Part shown: one piece after another, positions 43,613 through 52,635 of the stretch
Numbering within the stretch: the stretch's first letter is position 1
Layout of the letters: every line of letters starts with the position of its first letter
Assembly: GCF_000092205.1 (NCBI RefSeq)
Contig: NC_014216.1
Span: forward strand, 2,795,742 to 2,859,741
DNA: 64,000 bases
Direction: 5' to 3'
From: Desulfurivibrio alkaliphilus AHT 2
GTDB lineage: Bacteria > Desulfobacterota > Desulfobulbia > Desulfobulbales > Desulfurivibrionaceae
Position numbers and translations under genes: made by a program
The notes under the pieces: generated by a model
What the model was told of the DNA's origin: nothing
What the model saw: only the letters and a program-made list of their open reading frames with translations
The model's database searches: none

Positions 43613-44035
43613 ATTGTACGGCACGAGCAGCAAACAGGGCTGGGAAGGCGCGGTGAGCCTTAGGGTACCGGCGAATATGACGATTTCGGCCTCCGGGCCG
43701 TTTACAGTGTTGACAGCCGAAAGCGATTAAGTTATACCCGCCCGATGAAACCTTTGCGGAGTATTCGGATTTATTGCCGCATGGGGCCGGTATTTCAGTC
43801 CAGGAAGTTTCGAGGCAATGCCCGAGGGCATTTCGGTTTACTTCAAACAATAAGCAGACCAAATAAAAAACATGGAATGTGACAGTAGCAGTTTTCATAA
43901 CCGGATAATCGAGCTGCCGGAAGCGGCCGATCATCCTCCGTCGATCATGCCCGGGTTCATCCGGCTTGGTGGCGCCTTTCCTTCTTCGCGGGTACTTTTT
44001 ACCACCTGCCGACGCTAAAGGCCACCTGGCGGTGA
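43613..44035. other. 423-base stretch without a supported gene
   Basis: No intact reading frame with a start signal is seen on the plus strand, and the minus frame spanning it has no start site and odd composition. Pieces may derive from the same decayed gene as the upstream fragment. AT-rich blocks near 43850-43890 may contain the mgtE promoter. Confidence 0.4.
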
Positions 44036-44057
44036 GTCCGGGCCATATTACCCGGAC
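44036..44057 (+). promoter_or_regulatory. hairpin in the mgtE leader
   Basis: GTCCGGG and CCCGGAC form a perfect 7-base stem over an 8-base loop, ending four bases before the GAGG ribosome site of mgtE. It could control translation. The surrounding leader does not match the M-box magnesium riboswitch sequence as far as I can see. Confidence 0.4.
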
Positions 44058-44071
44058 ACGCGAGGTGGACC

Positions 44072-45466
44072 ATGTACAACCAAGCTCTCCACAAGACCCT
44101 GCTGGAGTTTACCCAGCGGGGCATCGATTCGTCCAACAAGGAAAAACTAGGCCAATTCATCGCCAAGCATCATGCCGCCGACCTGGCCGGGGTGCTGGAA
44201 CGGCTGGACCCGGCCGAGGCGCTGCCCTTTTTCGAACTGCTGCCCATCGAGGAACAGGCCGAGGTATTTGGTTACTTCAACTCGGCCTTTCAGCAGGAGA
44301 TGGTTGATGTTTTGAGCCCCCGGCGGCTGGCCGAGTTGGTGTCGGTGATGGACGCCGACGAACGGGTGGATTTTTTCAATAAGCTGGACGAGGAGCACCA
44401 GCAGGCCATCATGCCCTGCCTGGCTCAGGCCGAGCGGGAGGATATCCGCAAGCTGGCCTCTTACCGGGAAGGCACGGTGGGGGCCGTCATGACCTCCGAC
44501 TACGCCGCGCTCACCGCCGATCTCACCGTGGCCCGGGCGCTTGAGAAACTGCGCCGCGAGGCCCCGGACAAAGAAACCATCTACAACGCCTACGTGGTGG
44601 ATGAACAGCGGCGGCTACTGGGGGTGGTATCTTTAAAAGACCTGATCCTGGCCCGGCCGGAGGCCAAGGTGCAGGATCTGATGAACCGCGGCCTGGTGGT
44701 GCTGCGGGCCGAAGAGCCGCAAAGCGAGGCGGCGGCCAAGATCGCCCGCTACGATTTGCTGGCCATCCCGGTGATCAACGGCGACGACAAGCTGGCGGGG
44801 ATCGTCACCCACGACGACGCCCTGGACGTCAGTGTGCAGGAGGCCACCGAAGACTTCCACCGCATGGCCGGTATGACCCACAAATCGCCGGGCCTGGGCG
44901 AGGTCAACATGCTGGACGCCAGCCCCTGGCTGATCGTGCAAAAACGGCTGCCCTGGCTGCTGATCCTGGTCTTCATGAACATCTTTTCCGGCGCCGGCAT
45001 CGCCTTTTTCGAGGATACCATCGAGGCGGTGGTGGCCCTGGTCTTCTTTTTGCCGCTGCTCATCGACAGCGGCGGCAACGCCGGCAGCCAGGCCTCCACC
45101 CTGATGATCCGGGCCCTGGCCACCGGCCGCGCCCATCTTAAAGACTGGTTTGCCCTGCTGGGCAAGGAGGTCGGGGTGGCCCTGCTATTGGGCGGCGGCA
45201 TGGCGCTGGCGGTTTCGGTGGTGGGTATTTTCCGGGCCGGGCCGGAAGTGGCCATGGTGGTGGCGGTTGCCATGGTCTGCACGGTCCTGTTCGGCAGCCT
45301 GGTGGGAATGTCGCTGCCTTTTGTGTTGAGCAAACTGAAGCTGGACCCGGCCACGGCCAGCGCCCCGCTGGTAACTTCCATTGCCGACATCGGCGGGGTG
45401 CTGATCTACTTCTCCCTGGCCACCTGGCTGTTGCGCGACATGATCGTGGCGGCCGGTGCCGGGTAA
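44072..45466 (+). CDS. mgtE: MgtE magnesium transporter
   Basis: A 464-residue protein with the full MgtE plan: N-terminal superhelical domain (HHAADLAGVLERLDPAEALP), two CBS domains (GAVMTSDYAALTADLTV; VQDLMNRGLVVLRAEEPQS), the plug helix and five membrane segments with the selectivity region LPLLIDSGGNAGSQASTLMIRAL and SAPLVTSIADIGGVLIYF. The channel opens when intracellular magnesium is low. GAGG precedes the ATG. Transcription runs into a long hairpin shared with the opposed porin gene. Confidence 0.93.
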   Translation: MYNQALHKTLLEFTQRGIDSSNKEKLGQFIAKHHAADLAGVLERLDPAEALPFFELLPIEEQAEVFGYFNSAFQQEMVDVLSPRRLAELVSVMDADERVDFFNKLDEEHQQAIMPCLAQAEREDIRKLASYREGTVGAVMTSDYAALTADLTVARALEKLRREAPDKETIYNAYVVDEQRRLLGVVSLKDLILARPEAKVQDLMNRGLVVLRAEEPQSEAAAKIARYDLLAIPVINGDDKLAGIVTHDDALDVSVQEATEDFHRMAGMTHKSPGLGEVNMLDASPWLIVQKRLPWLLILVFMNIFSGAGIAFFEDTIEAVVALVFFLPLLIDSGGNAGSQASTLMIRALATGRAHLKDWFALLGKEVGVALLLGGGMALAVSVVGIFRAGPEVAMVVAVAMVCTVLFGSLVGMSLPFVLSKLKLDPATASAPLVTSIADIGGVLIYFSLATWLLRDMIVAAGAG

Positions 45467-45516
45467 GCCGGGGCCGCGACCCGTTGCTGTTGCTGGAGTG
45501 CGCAATTTGCCCGGCT

Positions 45517-45614
45517 AAAAAAAACGCCCCAGCCGCTCTGATGGTCACCGCCCCGAGCAGGAGGAGGTGGAGTGAGGGTCGCCAAAGGCGATGACCATCA
45601 GAACGGCCGGGGCG
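45517..45614 (-). terminator. long-stem terminator of the porin gene
   Basis: Arms at 45525-45547 and 45592-45614 pair over 23 bases with two wobble or mismatch positions; on the minus strand eight T follow. It ends the ExtH-ExtI transcript and may also stop mgtE read-through. Confidence 0.8.
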
Positions 45615-45634
45615 TAAGGGGGCGGCCCCCCGGC

Positions 45635-46825
45635 TTAAAAGAGGAACTGCAGCATCGTGGTTACGGTTTTAAAATCCTGACTGTTCTGGTTTTCAACATC
45701 GAAGTCGGTATCCGACCACTCCAGGGTCAGCCGCAGGTCCTGCCCCCGGAGGAAATAGTTGACCCCCAGGTTGATGCGGTCGATTTCCTGGTCCACCACC
45801 CCATACAGGTTGGCGAAATTCCAGCTTTCATAGCGGCCGAAAAACTGCAGCTGGCCCGGGCCGACCCGGTTGGGCAGCAGATATCCGGCCTGGGCGTAGT
45901 AGCCGTTTTTCTCGCCGTCAATCCCCATGCTCACCGGGTCGGGGTCGCCGCCCAGGTAATTGTCGTCGAAGGAGACATCCAGGTAGGCGGCCTCCATGGT
46001 GAAGGTGCCGGCGCGGGTGGGCAGTTCTCCGAAGAGGTCCACGGTCCAGGCCTGGTAGTCGTTGGGGTTGGTTTCCAGGGTCTGGTTGCCATAAACCGCT
46101 TCCCTTTCATACTGGTAGCCGCCGCCGATGGTCAGCATCCGGCGATTGCCGAAGTATGTACCGAAGTAGAGGGGAGCGGGTTCGGCGTCCAGCAGGCTGT
46201 AATGGGCCCGGACGGTGTAACGCAGGTCGTTGCCCGGGGCGTTGTCTTTCAGGCCGGTGGTGGCCGATACTTTGTACTGCAGCTTGTCATCGAGCAGGTT
46301 GCCCCAGACCATGGCGCCGTAATCCCTTGAACGGCGGGGCAGGGCGGTGTAGACAAAGTCCGAGCGATCCAGGGTAAGGGCGAAAAAGCAACCCACGTTA
46401 TGGGCTCGTACCAGGGGGTCCTTGATCAACCCGGCCCGGACCTGGGCATTTGGGTGTACATTGGCCAGGAAGTAGGCATCCAGTACATGGAAGTCGCTGG
46501 AGGAGTCATCCCGCACGTTCAGGGGTTGAATGCGCCGGTCGCCCTGGTTTTCGATGGCGTAGTAAAAGCCGTATTTGCCGTCGTCGAGTCGACCCATCAG
46601 GGAGATTCGGTTGCGCCGGAAAAAGATCTCGGCGGTGTCGTCGGTGCCGTCGCTGCCGGAGCCGGTGTCTCGCCACTGGCCGTAGAGTTGCATTTCATAG
46701 TTGAGTTGCAGCCAGCCCTGGTCGTTGGGCAGGTAGATCACCGGGCCGGCCACTGCGGTTTGGGCGCCCGCCCACAACAGGCAGCCGGTGGCCGCCCCGA
46801 TACCGATAAGTTGCTTAAATTTCAT
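45635..46825 (-). CDS. outer-membrane porin, ExtI-like
   Basis: A 396-residue protein with signal peptide (LIGIGAATGCLLWAGAQTAVA), many short amphipathic strands and a C-terminal phenylalanine (TTMLQFLF), the mark of beta-barrel porins. Early residues QGWLQLNYEMQLYGQWRDTG and RRNRISLMGRLDDGKYGFYYAIE fit the phosphate-porin-like fold used by ExtI proteins of selenite/tellurite reduction loci. The preceding gene is an ExtH-like rhodanese, which strengthens that reading. It probably lets an oxyanion or sulfur species reach the periplasm. Confidence 0.75.
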   Translation of the reverse strand: MKFKQLIGIGAATGCLLWAGAQTAVAGPVIYLPNDQGWLQLNYEMQLYGQWRDTGSGSDGTDDTAEIFFRRNRISLMGRLDDGKYGFYYAIENQGDRRIQPLNVRDDSSSDFHVLDAYFLANVHPNAQVRAGLIKDPLVRAHNVGCFFALTLDRSDFVYTALPRRSRDYGAMVWGNLLDDKLQYKVSATTGLKDNAPGNDLRYTVRAHYSLLDAEPAPLYFGTYFGNRRMLTIGGGYQYEREAVYGNQTLETNPNDYQAWTVDLFGELPTRAGTFTMEAAYLDVSFDDNYLGGDPDPVSMGIDGEKNGYYAQAGYLLPNRVGPGQLQFFGRYESWNFANLYGVVDQEIDRINLGVNYFLRGQDLRLTLEWSDTDFDVENQNSQDFKTVTTMLQFLF

Positions 46826-46859
46826 ATATCACCTTTCTGATGCGTTTTGTCTGGTTGTG

Positions 46860-49247
46860 TTAGCGATAACCGGGAGCCGTGGGCGCGATGCCGTCGGGAA
46901 TCGGGTCGAAGGCGCCGGGGTCGGTTTCCACGCAGCAGGGCGCGCCGCTGATGGAGGCGTCCTCCTGGTTGATCCGGTTGGCAAAGGGGGCGTAGGAGTT
47001 GGCGCCCAGGTAGTTTGTTTCGTCGGTTTTGTTGTAGGTGATCTGGCCGGAGTAATCGGCTTTGTCGGTCCGCCAGGGGGAAGCCGGATTGAGGGAGCCG
47101 TCGTAAAGCGACTCGTTTCTGGCCATCTGGCCCCACTCGATCCAGGCGCCGTCGTAAATCTTGGCCGGCCAGTTCAGGGCCGCATCCAGGGCCAGGAAGG
47201 TGACGCCGGCCCGCCAGGAGGTGCGGCAGTAGCTGTAAGTGGTGGTGTTTTCATCGGCACCCAGGTCGTTCATGGCCGTTTCCAGTTCATTCAGCGGCAG
47301 CAAACGGCCGTTCTCATCCAGCAGGGTGACCCAGTCCTGGTGCCCGGCACCTTCAATGTGCCCTTCAAAGGCGACATAGGTTCTGGCAATGTCGTTGCTC
47401 ACCCAGGTGGTGCCGGGATCGCCGTTATATTCGGCGGCGGAACGGGCATCGATGATGGTGAAGGCCGCGGGAACCGCGCCCAGAGGAGTGCCGGAACCGT
47501 CGGTCACCGCCATCATCTCTTGCAGGCTGGCCCGGAAACGGTCCTTGGCGGTATCCTGGGGCAGCTCGCAGACGCTGTAATCGGAAGCTGCTTCCGCCGG
47601 GGCCTCGGTGGCCAAAGCGGTGCCGGTTTCTTCAGCAAAATGGCCGCTGTTGCCGTCCAGCACCCGCAGCCGTTCCCGCGGGAAGCCCCAGTAGCGGAAG
47701 TTGAAGTAGGCCCGCCCCAGGTGCATCATGTTGGGGTTGCCGGGGCCGGTGGTCAGGACGATGATGGTGTCTTCATCGATCCCGGTGCGCTGGATCAGGT
47801 CATTCATCTGGGTAATGGTCGGCACCTGGGAAACGGTGTCGGCGATGCCGTCGTTGCGGGTGGCCGACAGGTCTGCCGCGGTGTTCAGCAGAAAGGCGCC
47901 GGGGATATGGCCCTCTTCATAGGCGGCGGCAGCACCCACGTGCAGGACAACGAAGTTGTCGTAATCATAGGGGTCGCCGTTGGCCGTGGGGGCGCCGTTT
48001 GCCTGCCAGTCGGCCAGATCGGCGATGGAGAGCATTACCTCCACCGGGCGGTCGTTGGGGGCTGGCGGGTTGGTGTCGCAGGTGTTTTTGTCGGTTTCGT
48101 TGATCAGATTGGCCCGGGGGGCGAAGGAATCGGCGTTTGCAAGCGGTTCCACAATCCGGTTTTCGTAGTTGATCGCCTCGCTGCGGGCGGTGGTGTCGGT
48201 GCGCCAGGGGGAGTCGGGCATCAGGGCGCCACCGTAGTTCATATCGTTACGGGCCATCATGCCCCACTGTACCCAGGCGCCGTCGTAAATTTTAGCCGGC
48301 CAGCGCAGGACTGCGTCCAGGGCCAGGAAGTTCACCGCCGCCCGCCAACTTGTCTGGCAGTAAGTGTAGGCGGTGGTGCCGGGGCCTGCTCCGGCCTCTT
48401 CCATGATGGCCAGCAGTTCATTTTTGCCCAGCATGGCGGTGGGGTTGTTCGGGTCCAACAGGGTGGTCCACTCCTGCAACTGCGCCCCACGAACGCGGCC
48501 GCCGAAGGCCACCCCGCCGCGAAGATCTTCCCCTTCGTACTCTCCTTCCGAGCGGGCATCGAGAATTACGGTGCTGTCGGCCCCGTTTTCCGCCACGGAA
48601 ATCATCTCTTCCAGGGAGGCGCGCAGATTGATGTTGGCCTGCAGATCGGTCACGCTGTAGTTCGACGACCTGGGGGCCGGCGGCGAATTTTCCGCCAAAG
48701 CATAACCGCCGGCATCCTGGTAGGTGGCGGTCTTGGTGCCGTTGAGCACCCGCAGCCGCTCCCGCGGGAAGCCCCAGTAACGGAAGTTGAAGTAGGCCCG
48801 GCCGACGTTCATCATATTGCCGTTACCGACCAGGACGATCACCGTGCGCTCGTCAATCCCGGTGCGCTGGATCAGGTTGTCCATCTGGGTGGCGGTGGGT
48901 ACCTGGCTGGGGGTGTAGGAAACGCCGTTGGAGCGTTCCGCCCGCAGGTCATTGCCGGTGTCCAGATGGTAAGCGCCGGGAATATGGCCGGCCTCGTAAC
49001 CGGCGGCGCTGTCCACATCCAGGATCACCATGCGGTCGTAGCCTTTGGAATCGGTGCCGTAGCCGCCTTCCACCCAGTTGTTCAGGGTGTCGGCGTCGAT
49101 CATGACGTTGGGGTTGTTGTTGGACGCCGCCTTGGCGTCGTAGTCGGTGCCGCCGCAGCCGGTAAGCAGCAGCAAGGCGCCGGCCAGCAGGCCCAGCAGG
49201 GCATACAGGCGGGTGGGTTTGCCGTGGTTCAGATACTTGCTTGCCAT
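46860..49247 (-). CDS. multi-domain rhodanese lipoprotein, ExtH-like
   Basis: A 795-residue exported lipoprotein (LLGLLAGALLLLTGC, lipidated Cys 31). Two homologous halves of about 380 residues each contain two rhodanese folds. In each half the second fold carries the active loop YCQTSWRA (Cys 297) or YCRTSWRA (Cys 674), while the first fold has GNGNMMNVGRAYFNFRYWG or GPGNPNMMHLGRAYFNFRY with no cysteine. Rhodaneses move sulfane sulfur or selenium. The pairing with the porin and the sigma-54 promoter upstream fit the ExtH/ExtI locus type linked to selenite/tellurite handling in Geobacter. AAGGAGG precedes the ATG. Confidence 0.82.
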   Translation of the reverse strand: MASKYLNHGKPTRLYALLGLLAGALLLLTGCGGTDYDAKAASNNNPNVMIDADTLNNWVEGGYGTDSKGYDRMVILDVDSAAGYEAGHIPGAYHLDTGNDLRAERSNGVSYTPSQVPTATQMDNLIQRTGIDERTVIVLVGNGNMMNVGRAYFNFRYWGFPRERLRVLNGTKTATYQDAGGYALAENSPPAPRSSNYSVTDLQANINLRASLEEMISVAENGADSTVILDARSEGEYEGEDLRGGVAFGGRVRGAQLQEWTTLLDPNNPTAMLGKNELLAIMEEAGAGPGTTAYTYCQTSWRAAVNFLALDAVLRWPAKIYDGAWVQWGMMARNDMNYGGALMPDSPWRTDTTARSEAINYENRIVEPLANADSFAPRANLINETDKNTCDTNPPAPNDRPVEVMLSIADLADWQANGAPTANGDPYDYDNFVVLHVGAAAAYEEGHIPGAFLLNTAADLSATRNDGIADTVSQVPTITQMNDLIQRTGIDEDTIIVLTTGPGNPNMMHLGRAYFNFRYWGFPRERLRVLDGNSGHFAEETGTALATEAPAEAASDYSVCELPQDTAKDRFRASLQEMMAVTDGSGTPLGAVPAAFTIIDARSAAEYNGDPGTTWVSNDIARTYVAFEGHIEGAGHQDWVTLLDENGRLLPLNELETAMNDLGADENTTTYSYCRTSWRAGVTFLALDAALNWPAKIYDGAWIEWGQMARNESLYDGSLNPASPWRTDKADYSGQITYNKTDETNYLGANSYAPFANRINQEDASISGAPCCVETDPGAFDPIPDGIAPTAPGYR

Positions 49248-49365
49248 ACATCCTCCTTTATGTTGCACATAATTGCCTCCGGGTTGTTGCCTTACCTGGT
49301 CAGGAATCGGCCACTGAAGCCGGCTTCCGGACGCCGGTTCACCGGAGGCGGACACCCCCTGTTAG

Positions 49366-49381
49366 AGCAAGGGGCGTGCCA
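49366..49381 (-). promoter_or_regulatory. sigma-54 (-24/-12) promoter of the extH-extI operon
   Basis: On the minus strand the site reads TGGCACGCCCCTTGCT, an exact match to TGGCACG-N4-TTGCW, 119 bases before the ExtH-like ATG. A sigma-54-dependent response regulator gene lies immediately upstream. Confidence 0.85.
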
Positions 49382-49427
49382 GTGCAAAATCACGATGTTT
49401 CAGGCAGAAGTGAATGGCGTGATTATT

Positions 49428-49490
49428 TCAAAATGAAAGATTGTTGCAAAATGAAAGAAACAGCCGGTGGGTTGAGTCGCAAAATAACAG
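49428..49490 (-). promoter_or_regulatory. probable enhancer sites for the sigma-54 activator
   Basis: CAAAATGAAAGA occurs twice at 18-base spacing (49430-49441 and 49448-49459), with a third partial copy GCAAAATAACA near 49479. The repeats lie 50-110 bases upstream of the sigma-54 promoter. Confidence 0.45.
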
Positions 49491-49522
49491 CCGGGAAGTA
49501 GTGTTGCGGGGGTGTCGGTTGG

Positions 49523-50893
49523 TCAGGATGGGGTGTTGATTTCGTATTTCTTGATTTTTCGCCACAAGGAGGCGGGGCTGATGCCCAGCAGTTCGGCGGT
49601 CTTGCCCCGATGGCCGTTGGCCCGTTGCAGGGCCTTGATAATCAGCTTTTTTTCCATGGAGGCCATGGTAAGCGACTTGGCGTCGTCCGCGGTGGTGTGG
49701 AGTTCAGCCTCTTCCCCGCCGGTTTCCAGGGGGGGCAGGTGCTCGGCCTGCAATTCCTGACCAGGGCAGAAAAGCAGCGCCCGTTCCACCGCGTTTTCCA
49801 GTTCGCGGACATTACCCGGCCAGGAATGGTCCAGTAAACGGGTTATTACCGGGGCGGGAATGGTTTGCACCTGCTTGTCGTACTTGGCGTTATATTTGGC
49901 CAGAAAATGGTGGGCCAGCAGGGGAATGTCCTCGCGCCGCTGCCTTAACGGCGGTAACTCCAGGCTGACCACGTTAAGGCGGTAAAAAAGATCACGTCGG
50001 AAACTCCCCGCTGCCACTCCTTCGCTCAGGGGGCGGCTGCTGGCGGCAATCACCCGGACATCGGCCCGGCAGGGCTGGCGCCCGCCGACCTTCAGAAAAG
50101 TACCCTCCTGGAGCACCCGCAGTAGTTTGACCTGAAAATTCAAGGTCATGGAGTCGATTTCATCAAGAAACAGGGTGCCCTGGTCCACGGTTTCAAACAG
50201 CCCGGGTTTGTCCTGGTCGGCCCCGGTGAAGGCGCCTTTGACGTGCCCGAACAGTTCCGATTCCAGCAGGGTTTCGGGCAGCGCTCCGCAGTTGATGGCT
50301 AAAAAGGGTTGCTTGTGGCGCCCGCTCCATTTGTGGATAAGTTTGGCCGCCAGTTCCTTGCCGGTTCCGGTTTCGCCGTTGATCAGGACCGTGGTGGAAA
50401 AGGGGGCCACCTGGGCGATTAGTTCCTTGAGCTTTTTCAGCGGCGGGCTTTCCCCCACCAGCTCATCCCCCCGGCAGCCGGCCACCTGCTGCTGCAGGCG
50501 GCGGTTTTCCTGCCGCAGCCGGGCGTGTTCAGTGGCCCGCTGCACGGTGAGCAACAGCTCGTCGGGTTCGAAGGGTTTCTGGATGTAGTCGTAGGCCCCC
50601 TTTTTGATGGCCTCCACGGCAGATTCAACCGTGCCATGGCCGGTGACCAGCACCACCATGCTATCGGGATTGGCGGCCAGGGCCTGTTCTAGAATTTCGA
50701 TCCCGCTGAAATGGGGCATCTGAAGATCGGTGAGAATCACGTTAAATGACCGGCTTTGCAGGAGCTGGGCCGCCTCCCGGCCGTCGGCGCAGAGTTCCGC
50801 GGTAAAGCCGGCGCTTGCCAGGGTGTCGCGCAGCAGTTGGCGCATGCGCAAGTCGTCGTCAATCACCAGGATGGGGTCGCTTGGCTGGCTCAT
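49523..50893 (-). CDS. sigma-54-dependent response regulator (NtrC family)
   Basis: A 456-residue protein: receiver domain with phospho-acceptor Asp 56 (ILTDLQMP) and VTGHG/KPF motifs, AAA+ domain with GETGTGKE (173-180), GAFTGA (220-225, the sigma-54 contact loop) and FLDEIDSM, then a Fis-type helix-turn-helix (RGKTAELLGISPASLWRKI). It activates sigma-54 promoters from distant sites. Its start overlaps the kinase stop (ATGA). The best target in view is the -24/-12 promoter 140 bases downstream of its end, before the ExtH-like gene. Confidence 0.92.
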   Translation of the reverse strand: MSQPSDPILVIDDDLRMRQLLRDTLASAGFTAELCADGREAAQLLQSRSFNVILTDLQMPHFSGIEILEQALAANPDSMVVLVTGHGTVESAVEAIKKGAYDYIQKPFEPDELLLTVQRATEHARLRQENRRLQQQVAGCRGDELVGESPPLKKLKELIAQVAPFSTTVLINGETGTGKELAAKLIHKWSGRHKQPFLAINCGALPETLLESELFGHVKGAFTGADQDKPGLFETVDQGTLFLDEIDSMTLNFQVKLLRVLQEGTFLKVGGRQPCRADVRVIAASSRPLSEGVAAGSFRRDLFYRLNVVSLELPPLRQRREDIPLLAHHFLAKYNAKYDKQVQTIPAPVITRLLDHSWPGNVRELENAVERALLFCPGQELQAEHLPPLETGGEEAELHTTADDAKSLTMASMEKKLIIKALQRANGHRGKTAELLGISPASLWRKIKKYEINTPS

Positions 50894-52593
50894 ATTTTAC
50901 CTTGAAATGGTGCCCCGGAAGAGGTTTCGCCGGGCAGGGAGACCAGCAGCGCCGCCCCCCCGTCGCGGGCGGCGGCGGCCTCGATGCTACCGCCCAAGTC
51001 GCCGATAATCCCGGCACAAATGGAAAGCCCCAGGCCGGTACCTTCACCCACGGGTTTGGTGGAATAAAAGGGGTCAAAAATCCGGGAGCGGTGTTCCGGG
51101 GTAATTCCCGGTCCGTTGTCCGCCACCTGCAGCAGCACGTTTTGCTCCTGGGTGCTGGTGCTGACCCTGATTCGGCCCTCCTGGCCGATGGCCTGCATGC
51201 CGTTGAGCACCAGATTAATCACCACCTGCTCCAGCTCGCCGGGGTCGGCGATTACCGGGGGCAGTGGCTGCAGTTCCAGTTCCAGTTCGATCCGGCGTTT
51301 TTCCAGATCGGTGGTTAACAGGGGAATGGCCTTTTCAATGATGCCGTTCAGGTCGCAGGCTTGCCGGGTGCGGCCGGGTTGCCGAGCTTCGCGGGCAAAA
51401 CTCAGCAGGGCTTTGATAATGGTGCTGCTTCTCCGGGTCTGCTCAGCGATGATTTCCAACCGCTCCTGCTGGGCGGAGGTAAGGTTATCGTCTTTGATCA
51501 GCAGCCGGGCATAACCCAGGATGCTGGCCAGCGGGGTGTTGAGTTCATGGGCCACCCCGGCGGAAAGCTGGCCGATGGCCGCCAGTTTTTCGGCCCGGAA
51601 CAACATCTGGGCCTTCTTTTTTTCCGTCGTGATATCGCGAAAGGTGATAACCCGGCCGACTCCCTCGCCTGGGGGGGCCGGCATCCGGTTGGAGTCGGCG
51701 GAAAGCAGCCTTTCTTCCCCGGCCGGGGTGCGGTGGGTAAACTCCGTGCCGCTGGGTTCCTGGCCGGTGGCCAGCAGTTCGGCCAGGGCGGGGAAAGGCC
51801 CGGCCAGCGCCTGGTTCATCAGCGCCTCTTCGGGGTAGCCGGAAATGTCCACCGCGGCGTGGTTACAGGTGGTTATGACGCCCTCGGGGTTAACCACCAG
51901 CAGCCCTTCCGAGAGGCTTTCAATCACCGTGGCCAGCTTGTTTTTTTCCTGCAGATAATACTGCCGCTGTTGCTGCTCGGCCAACTCCGCCTGTTTTTTG
52001 TCGGTGATATCCAGGGCTACCTCGATAACCTGGCTTACCGTGCCGTCTGCATCTTTGGCAAACGGGGTGGTGATAACGTTGAAGTATTTGTTTTTCTTTT
52101 TTACGTCGCGCACCAGTGCCGGCCGGCCGGTGGCAAACGTTTCCATGGCCGGGCAGCCCATGCCCGGAGAGTCCCGGGCGCAGTATATTTCGAAGCAGCT
52201 GTGGCCGATGATATCCGGGCGGTCGGGATCGACCAGCAGTTGGCGCTGCTTTTCGTTGCAGCGCTGAACGTTGAAGTCGCGATCGATAATGGAGATCCCC
52301 ACGCCGGTGGTATCGAAGATCGCCTCCAGTTCATCCTTGGCCTGCTGCAGTTCGTTGATGTTCTGGTTGAGAAAATCGAGAATCTGGGAAAAGGAGTCGG
52401 CAATGATCCCGATGGGGTCAAGTTCGATCAGGGTCTGGTCGTCCAGCTCGTCGTACTGCAACGGGGAGGTGCCCATAATCTGCAGCAGATGGTTGGTCTT
52501 GGCCCGGATGTAAGCGGTAAGCCGCTGGTTGTCCGCCGCCAGCGCCGCCAGCTTATCCGCTTCGGGGTCTTGAGGTTGAGGTTTTGCTGCCAT
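50890..52593 (-). CDS. PAS-domain sensor histidine kinase
   Basis: A 567-residue kinase without membrane segments. A short N-terminal coiled region precedes two PAS domains (the first around IFDTTGVGISIIDRDFNVQR, the second around IESLSEGLLVVNPEG), then the H-box GVAHELNTPLASILGYARLL, N-box ELEQVVINLVLNGMQAIG and G-box VGEGTGLGLSICAG. The first PAS contains CARDSPGMGCPAMETFATG, a cysteine pair that might sense redox or sulfur state. ATG 52593 follows GGAG. It is coupled to the response regulator. Confidence 0.9.
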   Translation of the reverse strand: MAAKPQPQDPEADKLAALAADNQRLTAYIRAKTNHLLQIMGTSPLQYDELDDQTLIELDPIGIIADSFSQILDFLNQNINELQQAKDELEAIFDTTGVGISIIDRDFNVQRCNEKQRQLLVDPDRPDIIGHSCFEIYCARDSPGMGCPAMETFATGRPALVRDVKKKNKYFNVITTPFAKDADGTVSQVIEVALDITDKKQAELAEQQQRQYYLQEKNKLATVIESLSEGLLVVNPEGVITTCNHAAVDISGYPEEALMNQALAGPFPALAELLATGQEPSGTEFTHRTPAGEERLLSADSNRMPAPPGEGVGRVITFRDITTEKKKAQMLFRAEKLAAIGQLSAGVAHELNTPLASILGYARLLIKDDNLTSAQQERLEIIAEQTRRSSTIIKALLSFAREARQPGRTRQACDLNGIIEKAIPLLTTDLEKRRIELELELQPLPPVIADPGELEQVVINLVLNGMQAIGQEGRIRVSTSTQEQNVLLQVADNGPGITPEHRSRIFDPFYSTKPVGEGTGLGLSICAGIIGDLGGSIEAAAARDGGAALLVSLPGETSSGAPFQGKI

Positions 52594-52635
52594 GATCACT
52601 CCGTTGCCCTGCCTTGGGCGGCGCAAACTTTGCTT

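Noticed and set aside
43960-44071. Possible M-box magnesium riboswitch before mgtE
   Set aside because: A short hairpin is present, but the characteristic M-box core sequence is not.
46788-49436. Long open plus-strand frame of about 880 codons opposite the ExtH-like gene
   Set aside because: It is the mirror of the rhodanese gene: GC-rich codon bias leaves the antisense frame open. It has no ribosome site, no recognisable domain, and the minus-strand gene has clear motifs and a signal peptide.
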